From: Cryptosporangium aurantiacum
GTDB taxonomy: Bacteria; Actinomycetota; Actinomycetes; Mycobacteriales; Cryptosporangiaceae
Assembly: GCF_900143005.1 (NCBI RefSeq)
Contig: NZ_FRCS01000003.1
Coordinates: 620,001-684,000 of the forward strand
Length of the DNA: 64,000 nucleotides
Direction: 5' to 3'
Below, in pieces: positions 57,387-64,000 of the stretch. Position numbers and translations under genes: made by a program. Below the pieces are notes generated by a model. The model did no database searches and was not told the DNA's origin. It worked only from the letters and a program-made list of their open reading frames with translations. Position 1 is the first letter of the stretch. Each line of letters opens with the position of its first letter.

Positions 57387-57770
57387 TCAGCCGGAGCGGC
57401 GATACAGCACGCGGTTTCGGGCATTCTGATCGACCGCATCGCCGAGAGCGCGCGCCAGTCTCTCGCCGTCGTAGTGGATCACGACGCGCTCACCCGGGTC
57501 GGTGGTGACCGGTCGGGGCGGGTCGAGTTCGCGGTCGCGCTCGGTTACATGCGCACCGTCGATGTCGTCTTCCGTCCATTCGTGTTCGCCGTGCGTGCCG
57601 TCGTTCTCGCAGTCGCGAGTCCGGGCCTTCGGCTGGTCGGCGAGAGGAGCCAGGTACCCGCGGTCGGCGAGCGTTTCGAGAACCGCCTCGGTGATATCCC
57701 GCGCCGTCGACGCCAGCACCGGCGCCTGATACGGGTTACCGGTCGCCACCGCCCGGGTCGCGTCGTACAC
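57387..57770 (-). CDS. Unrecognised acidic protein
   Basis: The frame reads about 127 residues from GTG 57770: a helical first part (VYDATRAVATGNPYQAPVLASTARDITEAVLETLADRGYL), an acidic, His-rich linker (CENDGTHGEHEWTEDD) and a C-terminal ERVVIHYDGERLARALGDAVDQNARNRVLYR. No domain recognised. The start is uncertain: the frame is open further upstream but becomes Pro/Arg-rich. Codon use fits a real gene. Divergent from the membrane-protein gene at 57855. Confidence 0.5.
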   Translation of the reverse strand: MYDATRAVATGNPYQAPVLASTARDITEAVLETLADRGYLAPLADQPKARTRDCENDGTHGEHEWTEDDIDGAHVTERDRELDPPRPVTTDPGERVVIHYDGERLARALGDAVDQNARNRVLYRRSG

Positions 57771-57854
57771 GGCGCGCGCCCGGTCGCCCTCCGGGCCGGA
57801 CGGGAAACCCGGCTCGGGTCGGCGCCGAGGCCGCTCATTGCATGACGGCCCGAG

Positions 57855-58613
57855 GTGGTGGGCAAAACACCATTGGACACGCTCGACCTCACCAGTCACA
57901 GGCTCGCCGGATCGCCTGCGCACCGGCTGCTCCGGTGTGGACCATCGATCCGGGTAGACGGAAGGGGCTGGCTGGTGGCACTGGAGTTCGAGCGAGCGCC
58001 GGCAGGGTCGGAATGCACCCGGGAGAAGGTCCTCTATCCGAAGAACTACAGCGACCACCAGCCCGCGAAGTACCGCTTGAAGGTCGGCACGGGCTCGTCG
58101 TCGAACGTCATCCGGTGCGTGGCCTGCTCCTATCCGGCGGAGCGGGAAGCGATGCAGACCGTCGACCGGCTGGATGACGGTCACGAACTCGTGCAGCTCG
58201 CCGCCGAGATGGAACGACTGCGCCGATCGCCCGGTCAGCGCCTCTGGCCCTGGGCGCTGCTGGCGGTCGGTGGCGGCGGCGCGCTGCTTCTCACCTGGTG
58301 GCTCGTCGCCGGCGTCGTCGGCCTGGTGGCGCTCCTCGCGTTCGCGTTTTTCGTGCCGGTCCCCTGCCGCTCGACGGTCGAGGACGATCCGGAGCCGTGC
58401 AAGGAGTGGGCCAGGGGCTTCTTGCGCGCCTGCCCGGATCGCCGGCACGCGCGACGCCAGCGCGAGCTGCTGCGCGAAGCGTGGCGCGGTCAGGACCGGC
58501 CGCGGTTGATCTGGGAGGACCGGATGACGCGCGGAGCGATCGTCGGCGCCTGGGCCTCACTCGCGCTCATCGCGTTCGCGTCCGGCTGCTACCTGTCCAC
58601 CGTCCTGTTCTGA
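57855..58613 (+). CDS. Unrecognised protein with two membrane segments
   Basis: Up to 252 residues from GTG 57855. A soluble front half (SDHQPAKYRLKVGTG, NVIRCVACSYPAEREAMQTVDRL with a CVAC pair) is followed by a double-length membrane hairpin (about 132-165, WALLAVGGGGALLLTWWLVAGVVGLVALLAF), a basic cytosolic part and a last membrane segment (230-250). No family recognised. The start is uncertain and the first 40 residues may be non-coding. Upstream of the sigma-factor gene on the same strand by about 80 bp. Confidence 0.5.
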   Translation: MVGKTPLDTLDLTSHRLAGSPAHRLLRCGPSIRVDGRGWLVALEFERAPAGSECTREKVLYPKNYSDHQPAKYRLKVGTGSSSNVIRCVACSYPAEREAMQTVDRLDDGHELVQLAAEMERLRRSPGQRLWPWALLAVGGGGALLLTWWLVAGVVGLVALLAFAFFVPVPCRSTVEDDPEPCKEWARGFLRACPDRRHARRQRELLREAWRGQDRPRLIWEDRMTRGAIVGAWASLALIAFASGCYLSTVLF

Positions 58614-58695
58614 GAGCGACCGCCGCCGGCGGATGCAACCCTGGGCCACGATCGCTCCGTCGTACGGGTATCTCTCGCCCGACAGGAGTCCGGCC

Positions 58696-59223
58696 TTGCG
58701 TAAAGCAGACGAAGAACGGTTCACGGCCTTCGTCGAGGAGCGGATGGACCGCTGGCGACGCAGCGCGTTTCTGCTGTGCCGCGACTGGCACACCGCCGAC
58801 GATCTGGTCTCGACGACCGTCACGAAGCTGTTCCAGCACTGGCGGAAGGTGTGCGCCGCGGATAACCCGGACGCATACGCGCAGCGCATCCTGGCGCGAT
58901 CGTGGTTGGACGAACGTCGTCGTCCGTGGCGCCGGGAGCACGCGAGCGACGAGTTGCCCGACCGTGGGCTCTCACCCGACGACCGCGTCGAGGACCACGC
59001 CTCGCTCGAGGCGCTCCTCGACGCGGTCGGCCCGCGGCAGCGGGCGGTGCTGGTCCTGCGGTACTACCTCGACTTCAGCATCGAGGAGACCGCGGAGATC
59101 CTCCGGATCGCGCCCGGCACCGTGAAGAGCCAAGCAGCTCGCGGGCTGGCTTCCCTCCGCGTGCTGTCCCACCCCCCAGCGCCCGTGACCGGGCGCACCT
59201 TCCACCCAGGGAGAAAACCATGA
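58696..59223 (+). CDS. SACE/SigE-family RNA polymerase sigma factor
   Basis: A 175-residue ECF-type sigma factor. Region 2: FTAFVEERMDRWRRSAFLLCRDWHTADDLVSTTVTKLFQHWRKV (about 9-52); region 4: LLDAVGPRQRAVLVLRYYLDFSIEETAEILRIAPGTVKSQAARGLASLR (about 105-153). This is the SigE-type group abundant in actinomycetes. TTG 58696 is chosen: AGGAG lies 7 nt upstream and the conserved RKADEERF begins there; the ATG at 58633 adds 21 unrelated residues. The stop overlaps the next ATG (ATGA), marking the downstream membrane protein as its partner. Confidence 0.88.
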   Translation: MRKADEERFTAFVEERMDRWRRSAFLLCRDWHTADDLVSTTVTKLFQHWRKVCAADNPDAYAQRILARSWLDERRRPWRREHASDELPDRGLSPDDRVEDHASLEALLDAVGPRQRAVLVLRYYLDFSIEETAEILRIAPGTVKSQAARGLASLRVLSHPPAPVTGRTFHPGRKP

Positions 59224-59948
59224 CCCAGCAGATGTTCGACGACCTGATCGGTGAGCCGCCGCCCTCGACCGTCGACGTCGATCGGATCGTCCGGCGCGTC
59301 CGCCGTGTCCGCATGATGCAGCGATCGGCGCTCGCCTTCATCGTCGTCGCACTGGTGGCCACCGGCGCCAGCTACTTCCAGACCGGGACGCAGTCGGCGG
59401 CGCCACCGGTCGCGGCGGACACCCGGTTCCGGCTGGTCGTCGACACCGAGAAGGCGGCCGAGGCCAGCGGCGCCCGCCTGAGCGAGGCGTACGACGAGGC
59501 GCTGCAGAAGGCGGCGCCGGGCTTCCGCTGGCGCGAGGGCCACCCGCCGGTGATCTCGGACCGGGAGGCGAAAGACCTGTTCACGGTGACCGGATCGATC
59601 GACTATCAGGGCCGCTCCGGCCTGCTGCTGTTGCGGGTGGAGGGGCCGTACGACCCCGGTCCGTGCAAGGCCAGCCCGGCACAATGCGCGGAGGTCCGGG
59701 ATGCCGTCGAGAACGACGCGGTCAGGTCCCTCACGTGCACGAAGGACGGCGACTGTGTCTCACGGAAGGGGCCGCAGGGCCAGGCGATGACGGTTCGGCA
59801 CTGGCGCTTCTCGGCGGAGGCCGACTACACCGAGGTGCGGATCGCGCTACCGGAGAAGCGGGTTCTGATCCTGGAGGCCCACAACCAGGTGCTGACGAAG
59901 GACCAGCTGATCGACGTCGTCTCGGACCTCGCCGAGCAGATCAAGTAG
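59220..59948 (+). CDS. Membrane protein coupled to the sigma factor (putative anti-sigma or sensor)
   Basis: A 242-residue protein with one membrane segment (about 36-52, SALAFIVVALVATGASYF) after a short cytosolic basic start (VDRIVRRVRRVRMMQ), and an extracellular domain with four Cys (CKASPAQC, LTCTKDGDC) likely forming two disulfides. Genes coupled this way to SigE-type sigma factors are usually regulators or targets; a ZAS-type zinc motif (HxxxCxxC) is absent, so it is not a classical anti-sigma factor. ATG 59220 overlaps the sigma stop. The longer frame from 58902 re-reads the sigma gene. Confidence 0.75.
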   Translation: MTQQMFDDLIGEPPPSTVDVDRIVRRVRRVRMMQRSALAFIVVALVATGASYFQTGTQSAAPPVAADTRFRLVVDTEKAAEASGARLSEAYDEALQKAAPGFRWREGHPPVISDREAKDLFTVTGSIDYQGRSGLLLLRVEGPYDPGPCKASPAQCAEVRDAVENDAVRSLTCTKDGDCVSRKGPQGQAMTVRHWRFSAEADYTEVRIALPEKRVLILEAHNQVLTKDQLIDVVSDLAEQIK

Positions 59949-60029
59949 GTCACTGCCCGTACGGCGGCGGCCCGGTACAGCCGGGCCGCCGCCCACGCAC
60001 GCCCCGCTCGCCAGCCGTGGGGGGTGGCA

Positions 60030-60224
60030 TCACTCGTCCAGCACGTCCAGGCCGGAGTCCGTCCCGGTGAACTCCGGGGGCCGGCCGAGCGCCGCTCGGC
60101 CCCAGCGGCCGTACCCGACGCTGATCAGCCCTGCCGTGATCGCCGTGCCGGCGGCCGCCAGCGCGAGGAACAGGGTTCCCCCGATGATGAACATCGGCAC
60201 CAACACGATCGGTCCGAGTGTCAT
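60030..60224 (-). CDS. Small membrane protein, unrecognised
   Basis: A 64-residue protein from ATG 60224 (GGGAGGGGAGCG upstream): a hydrophobic first half (1-38, PIVLVPMFIIGGTLFLALAAAGTAITAGLISVG) that could form one or two membrane passes, then an acidic tail (EFTGTDSGLDVLDE). No family recognised. Divergent from the LacI gene; a long hairpin lies in the intergenic region. Confidence 0.6.
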   Translation of the reverse strand: MTLGPIVLVPMFIIGGTLFLALAAAGTAITAGLISVGYGRWGRAALGRPPEFTGTDSGLDVLDE

Positions 60225-60261
60225 CGCTCCCCTCCCTCCCACAGCCGCCACGCGCGGATGC

Positions 60262-60307
60262 GCCACGAAGTGGCCTTATTCTCACCGGAATAAGGCGACT
60301 TCGTGGC
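60262..60307. promoter_or_regulatory. 20-bp hairpin in a divergent promoter region
   Basis: Arms 60262-60281 and 60288-60307 (GCCACGAAGTGGCCTTATTC against its complement, one mismatch) with loop TCACCG. Unlike the other long hairpins of this window, it lies between two divergent genes, so it cannot simply end transcription of either. It may be an operator or an attenuating leader of the LacI gene. Confidence 0.6.
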
Positions 60308-60357
60308 TTACCTGCGCAGACAAACCAACGTGCGGTGCCGGTCATTAGGCTGGAACC

Positions 60358-61368
60358 GTGCCGCAACAACGGAAACGGGCCACGATCCGTCACGTGGCCG
60401 AGGCGACCGGGCTCTCCACCGCCGCGGTCTCCTACGCGTTGCGTGGCCTGCAGACCTCCGAGGAGACCCAGCGCCGGGTCCGGGAGGCCGCCGCCGAACT
60501 CGGATACGAGGCCGACCCGATCGCTCGCGCGCTGGCCAGCGGCCGCACCGGCACGGTCGGGCTGCTCTGTGGCTCGCTGGAGGACCTCTGGCAGCAGTCT
60601 CTCGCGGTGGCGATGGGACGGGAGCTGCTCGGCCAGGACCGGTACGCACTGATCCTGGACGCCGCCGGCGACCCGGCGCGCGAGGCGATCCTTGCCAGGC
60701 AGCTGCGTGACCAGCGGGTGGACGCGCTGGTCGTACAGCCGATCGACCCGTCGGCGCCGGACTGGGCCGAGCTCGCCGGTGCGCTGCCGATCGTGTCGAT
60801 CGGCGATCCGCTGAACGGCGTCCGGGGCGGGGAGGTGCTGTTCGACAACCGCACCGGCGTGACGCTCGCGCTGGAGCACCTCACCGGCATGGGCCACCGG
60901 CGGATCGCGGTGCTCACGCCGAACCGTCCGAGCACGCCCGACCGGCCCGCGGAGCTGCACGTCGGGATCGAGGCCGCGCGGCTCGGGATCGACGTCCGGC
61001 TGGTCACGTCGCCACACGCGCTGGGCGGCGCGACCGCGGTAGCCACCGAGGTCCTCGCGGAGGACAACCCGCCGACCGCCGTGTTCTGCTTCGCCGACTC
61101 GATCGCCTACGGCGTGTACGCGGCCGCGCGGGCGCTGGGCCTGACGATCCCGGCGGACGTCTCGGTCGTCGGTTACGACTCGCACCCGATGTCCGCGCTG
61201 CTCGAACCGGCGCTCACCACCGTGGATTGGGATCTCGACGGCATCGTCCGGCAGGCCACGGCGCTGGCCGTCGCCCAGATCGAGAATCGGTCGCACCGCC
61301 GTCGTTTTGTCCGCGCGCCGCGCCTGTGGGTCCGCGACTCCACCGCACCGCCCCGCCAGCCGCGGTAG
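60358..61368 (+). CDS. LacI-family transcriptional regulator
   Basis: A 336-residue LacI regulator: HTH 8-27 (ATIRHVAEATGLSTAAVSYALRG), hinge, and effector domain with TGTVGLLCGSL, PIVSIGDPLNGV, GHRRIAVLTPNRP, PTAVFCFADSIAYGVYAAARALG and DVSVVGYDSHPMSALLEPALTTVDWD. GTG 60358. The effector is unassigned and no transport operon is adjacent. The last residues resemble the 34.7-kb LacI end (WVRDSTAPP), a shared family ending. Confidence 0.88.
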   Translation: MPQQRKRATIRHVAEATGLSTAAVSYALRGLQTSEETQRRVREAAAELGYEADPIARALASGRTGTVGLLCGSLEDLWQQSLAVAMGRELLGQDRYALILDAAGDPAREAILARQLRDQRVDALVVQPIDPSAPDWAELAGALPIVSIGDPLNGVRGGEVLFDNRTGVTLALEHLTGMGHRRIAVLTPNRPSTPDRPAELHVGIEAARLGIDVRLVTSPHALGGATAVATEVLAEDNPPTAVFCFADSIAYGVYAAARALGLTIPADVSVVGYDSHPMSALLEPALTTVDWDLDGIVRQATALAVAQIENRSHRRRFVRAPRLWVRDSTAPPRQPR

Positions 61369-61378
61369 CCCTACACGT

Positions 61379-62374
61379 TCACGAAGTGTGCACCACTTCG
61401 AGATAGCGGCGGGTCACGGTGAACGAGGTTCCGGGCAACGCCGCACCGACCGCGGTGTGCGCCCAGGTTTCGAGCGTTTGCTGGTCCGTCAACGCGTCCA
61501 CCACCGCAACCAGCTCCTCCCTGGACGGCACGGCAGGGAGGACGCAATCGAGCACGGAATCACCGCTGGCTCCGCCGTCGTCCTCGAGGTCGTTGTCCCA
61601 TCGCGAGATGCTGACCGTCCACCGATCCCGCTCGGTCCCGGACTTCGGTGCGTCAATCGTCAAGAAGAGGGTGCGCCCCTCCCCCACCGGCTCGACGAAG
61701 ATCGAGAAATCCACCTCGTCGAACTGCAGATTCTCATTCGTGCTGGAATGCGCGACGTCGAAGAGCATGCGCAGATGGTCGACAGCCTCCGCCAAATCCT
61801 CCGCGCTCAGCCCTTTTTCCCACCTGTCGAAGCCTTTGCGAGTCCGGTTACTCAGAGCAGGCATGCCACCGGCATGCGGAACGAACGGGTAGTCGTCGTC
61901 CCACCGGCGGATGGGCCCCGTGTAGTCCGGAGCGGGTGCGCCTTCGTACTCCGCCAACTCCACGAGCAGTGCGCCGTGTTCGGCCACGAGTTCGTCCTGA
62001 ACGGCGGTCCGGACCGGTGCGGGCATCGTCCTCAGTGCCTCGTCGAGGTCGGTGAGCGCTCCGTGCAGATGCAGCTTCACGAACTCGTACCACAGGCTGT
62101 GCGACCCGACCAGAAGCGTGTCGCGGTACTGGCTGTCGACAAGAGCGCGCAGGTGATCCCGCGGATAACTGTCGAACCTGCGCTCGCGCTCATCCCGGAC
62201 GCCGAGCGGGATGGTCGCAGTAGCGGAGATGCGATTCAACGCGTCGACGAGCGGAGCTGCGGTGCTCTCTTCGTCGACGCTGGTGACGGTGACCGACGAG
62301 ACACCTTCCGGCCCGACGGAGGAGGCGAGGATCTGTACCTTTCCCCGAGTTCGATGCCACGAGTAAATAGTCAT
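61379..62374 (-). CDS. Unrecognised 331-residue protein
   Basis: ATG 62374 (or 62389) opens a frame for a soluble acidic protein with ordinary composition: MTIYSWHRTRGKVQILASSVGPEG, LNRISATATIPLGVRDERERRFDSYPRDHLRALVDSQY, WDDDYPFVPHAGGMPAL, KGLSAEDLAEAVDHLRMLFDVAH and a late VTVSISRWDNDLEDDGGA. No signal peptide, membrane segment or catalytic motif recognised. GC and third-position bias are lower than the surrounding genes, hinting at transfer. The gene ends 11 bp from the convergent LacI gene end. It may be an immunity- or effector-like protein, but nothing supports that directly. Confidence 0.6.
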   Translation of the reverse strand: MTIYSWHRTRGKVQILASSVGPEGVSSVTVTSVDEESTAAPLVDALNRISATATIPLGVRDERERRFDSYPRDHLRALVDSQYRDTLLVGSHSLWYEFVKLHLHGALTDLDEALRTMPAPVRTAVQDELVAEHGALLVELAEYEGAPAPDYTGPIRRWDDDYPFVPHAGGMPALSNRTRKGFDRWEKGLSAEDLAEAVDHLRMLFDVAHSSTNENLQFDEVDFSIFVEPVGEGRTLFLTIDAPKSGTERDRWTVSISRWDNDLEDDGGASGDSVLDCVLPAVPSREELVAVVDALTDQQTLETWAHTAVGAALPGTSFTVTRRYLEVVHTS

Positions 62375-62531
62375 CCGAGCCCAATCCACTGAAAGTCTCG
62401 AAGGCGGTGGCGAGGGTGCTTTCCGACGCTCCGTGCCTGACGGGTATCGCGGCGATGGCTCAGGTCCGATCCCGAATCACCAACCGGCGGGTGGAACCGT
62501 ACCATCGCGGTCAACCGGGAGAGGGGGAGGC

Positions 62532-63407
62532 GTGGGGGACGGAACCGGGGACAGGGCGCGGACCCCGACTGAGCGGCTCCTGGCGCTCTTCGACCAGCAC
62601 CGGCTCTCCCCCACCCAGCGCCGGATCGCCCAGCACCTGCTCGACCACCTGCCCGAGGCCGCGTTCCTCTCCAGCGTCGACCTGGCCGCCGAGGTGGGGG
62701 TCAGCCAGCCGTCGGTGACCCGGTTCGCGGCCGCGCTCGGCTTCTCCGGCTACCCCGACCTGCAGCGGGCGCTCCGGCCGATCGCGATGAGCGCGGTCGC
62801 CGACCGCCCGGATCCGGAGACCGTCAGGCGGAACGAACTGCAGGCGGCCGTGGACGGCGAGATCCGCAACCTCGAAGCGCTCCGGCAGACCCTGGAGGAC
62901 CCGTCCCGGATCGGGACGCTCGGTCGCGAGCTCGCCGCCTCGACGCCGCTCACCGTGCTCGGCGCGCGGATCTCCGCACCGCTCGCCGACTACTTCGGTT
63001 ACGCCGCCAAGCGGATCCACCCGGACGTCCGGGTGGTCACCTCCGGCGGGAGTGCGGCCTACGACGCGCTGCTCCAGTCCCGCGAGGCGGGCGGCGCCTG
63101 GGTGCTCGCGTTCGCGCTCCCCCGCTACGCGGCCGAGACGATCGTGGCACTCCGGTACGCGCGGCAGCTCGGGCTGCGGACGGCGGTGGTGACCGATGCG
63201 CCGATCGCCCCGTTCGCCGATGACGTTGACGTCCTGCTCGCGGCCGGCGTCGGCACCCGCCTCGTGTTCGACTCGTACGCGGGTCCGGTGACCCTCGCCT
63301 CGGTGGTGCTTCAAGCCATGGCGGACGCCGAGCCGGCGCGCACCCAGGCACGGCTCGAAGCGTACGAGGGCCTGGCCGAAGACGTCGGCTTCTTCACCGA
63401 CCGGTAG
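62532..63407 (+). CDS. RpiR/MurR-family transcriptional regulator
   Basis: A 291-residue regulator: HTH_6 domain about 14-90 (ERLLALFDQHRLSPTQRRIAQHLLDHL, AFLSSVDLAAEVGVSQPSVTRFAAALGFSGYPDLQ), then a SIS domain (about 130-260) with TVLGARISAPLADYFGYAAKRI and RVVTSGGSAAYDALL. The SIS domain normally binds a phosphosugar. GTG 62532 follows GAGAGGGGGAGGC. Convergent with the aromatic amino acid lyase gene; RpiR-like regulators do control histidine utilisation genes in some actinomycetes, so the lyase may be its target. Confidence 0.87.
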   Translation: MGDGTGDRARTPTERLLALFDQHRLSPTQRRIAQHLLDHLPEAAFLSSVDLAAEVGVSQPSVTRFAAALGFSGYPDLQRALRPIAMSAVADRPDPETVRRNELQAAVDGEIRNLEALRQTLEDPSRIGTLGRELAASTPLTVLGARISAPLADYFGYAAKRIHPDVRVVTSGGSAAYDALLQSREAGGAWVLAFALPRYAAETIVALRYARQLGLRTAVVTDAPIAPFADDVDVLLAAGVGTRLVFDSYAGPVTLASVVLQAMADAEPARTQARLEAYEGLAEDVGFFTDR

Positions 63408-63551
63408 CCTCGAAACCCGAGCGTATTGATGGGTTGGGTGGGTCACGATTCGACGTCAAAGATGCGCGCACGGCGTGTCTGCGCAGAGGATAGGGCCCGT
63501 GAGTCGTCTCGACGCCGGTCGTCCGGATGCGCGGGCCGCTGTGCGCGCCCG

Positions 63552-63581
63552 GTCCGGCCGGGCACGTGCACCCGGCCGGAC
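63552..63581 (-). terminator. Hairpin after the lyase gene
   Basis: GTCCGGCCGGG-CACGTGCA-CCCGGCCGGAC, a perfect 11-bp stem 23 nt past the minus-strand lyase stop codon. It lies between convergent genes. Confidence 0.7.
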
Positions 63582-63603
63582 GTCACACACCGATACCGGA
63601 ACC

Positions 63604-64000
63604 TCACCCTTCGAATCGAGCGAGCGCCGGCAGCAGCGCCGCGGCGTCCTCGACGTCCTGGTCGAGCGGGCGGTCGTCGAGCCGATCCGGCAGCCGCTCC
63701 GCCACGTACCGGTAGGCGTCGGCGAGTGGGCCGTCGACCGGGGCCGCGCCACGCATCCGCAGCGCCCGGACGGCGGCGACCAGTTCGGTGGCGAGCACGA
63801 CCCGGTAGCTGGCGACCGCGTCGAGCGAGTTGCGGGCAGCCTGCGACGAGAACGGCGCGTGCTCCTCGACGCCGCGGGAGACCACCGCCGTGGCCAGCGA
63901 CGTCGGCGTCGCGTTGAGCCGCAGCGCACCGAGTGCCGAGTGCGCCACGTACTCCAGGATCATCAGCCCGGACGACCCGGGCGGACCGGCCGCGAGAAAC
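63604..64000 (-). CDS. Aromatic amino acid lyase (HutH/HAL family), C-terminal part
   Basis: The frame is open from the right edge to the stop at 63604, giving the last 131 residues. FLAAGPPGSSGLMILEYVAHSALGALRLNATPTSLATAVVSRGVEEHAPFSSQAARN is the C-terminal helical region of histidine/phenylalanine ammonia-lyases, including the conserved QE-like VEEHAPF stretch. The MIO-forming Ala-Ser-Gly and the active-site Tyr lie outside. The enzyme would deaminate an aromatic amino acid. Which amino acid, and whether it is HutH or PAL/TAL, cannot be decided from this part. Confidence 0.82.
   Translation of the reverse strand, partial: FLAAGPPGSSGLMILEYVAHSALGALRLNATPTSLATAVVSRGVEEHAPFSSQAARNSLDAVASYRVVLATELVAAVRALRMRGAAPVDGPLADAYRYVAERLPDRLDDRPLDQDVEDAAALLPALARFEG

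Noticed and set aside
57300-57845. Plus-strand 181-residue frame
   Set aside because: Antisense to a frame with better amino-acid composition and lacking a ribosome-binding site.
34656-61368. The two LacI genes as a duplicated pair
   Set aside because: They share only family-level motifs and the common C-terminal ending; the effector domains differ.

Overview
The window is high-GC DNA with strong G/C third-position bias, many GTG starts, frequent ATGA/GTGA gene overlaps, an SsgA-family sporulation protein, NarL-type two-component systems, SpoIIE-type phosphatase and STAS proteins, and DUF2382, DUF4185 and SACE-type sigma genes. This points to a sporulating filamentous actinomycete (Cryptosporangium, Micromonosporaceae or Frankia relatives); the genus is inference, the phylum is close to certain.

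Layout. 1-5.8 kb: one end of an integrated mobilizable element, with a ParB-like protein running off the left edge, a two-hairpin oriT candidate, MobC, relaxase, two accessory proteins and an excisionase-like protein, abutting the 3' end of a tRNA-Val(CAC) gene. No integrase gene is visible at this end. 5.8-11 kb: chromosomal genes: PGPGW membrane protein, SsgA-like regulator, a Gly-Cys-Val tRNA operon, a membrane protein with a compensated frameshift, then a PP2C phosphatase, a 90-aa unknown and a STAS protein. 11.4-12.2 kb: first of three PRC-barrel/DUF2382 stress proteins (the others are at 42.6 and 43.7 kb). 19.0-12.2 kb on the minus strand: a probable six-gene envelope run (unknown 158-aa protein, M48 membrane protease, histidine kinase, response regulator, alpha/beta hydrolase with membrane tail, DUF4097 lipoprotein).

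19-31.5 kb: DUF4185 protein, a dynamin-like GTPase gene cut at its P-loop, a MerR/deacetylase pair, then a catabolic locus: five-gene peptide-type ABC importer, TetR regulator, and a DUF3237, CocE-type hydrolase, amidase operon. The same 9-base element (TTGATTGTC) lies in front of both operons, suggesting one regulon for uptake and hydrolysis of an amide or ester substrate. 31.6-35.7 kb: PLP decarboxylase; an ArsR, SRPBCC, alpha/beta-hydrolase operon whose hydrolase lacks two triad residues; a LacI regulator. 35.9-42.6 kb: a 71-aa basic protein behind three copies of a 15-bp operator, divergent from a kinase/regulator/DUF2306 run; a second kinase/regulator pair; a beta-lactamase-fold membrane protein. 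43.7-52.7 kb: mixed enzymes (Ag85-like esterase, DUF4097 protein, azoreductase, phosphodiesterase, PHB-type esterase, CHASE kinase, cysteine dioxygenase with an amidohydrolase).

52.7-58.6 kb is a decayed accessory region: frameshifted tyrosine integrase, transporter scrap and unrecognised small genes. 58.6-64 kb returns to ordinary chromosome: SACE-type sigma factor with a coupled membrane partner, LacI regulator, an unknown protein, and an RpiR regulator facing an aromatic amino acid lyase cut by the right edge. No CRISPR array, rRNA or intact transposase was seen.
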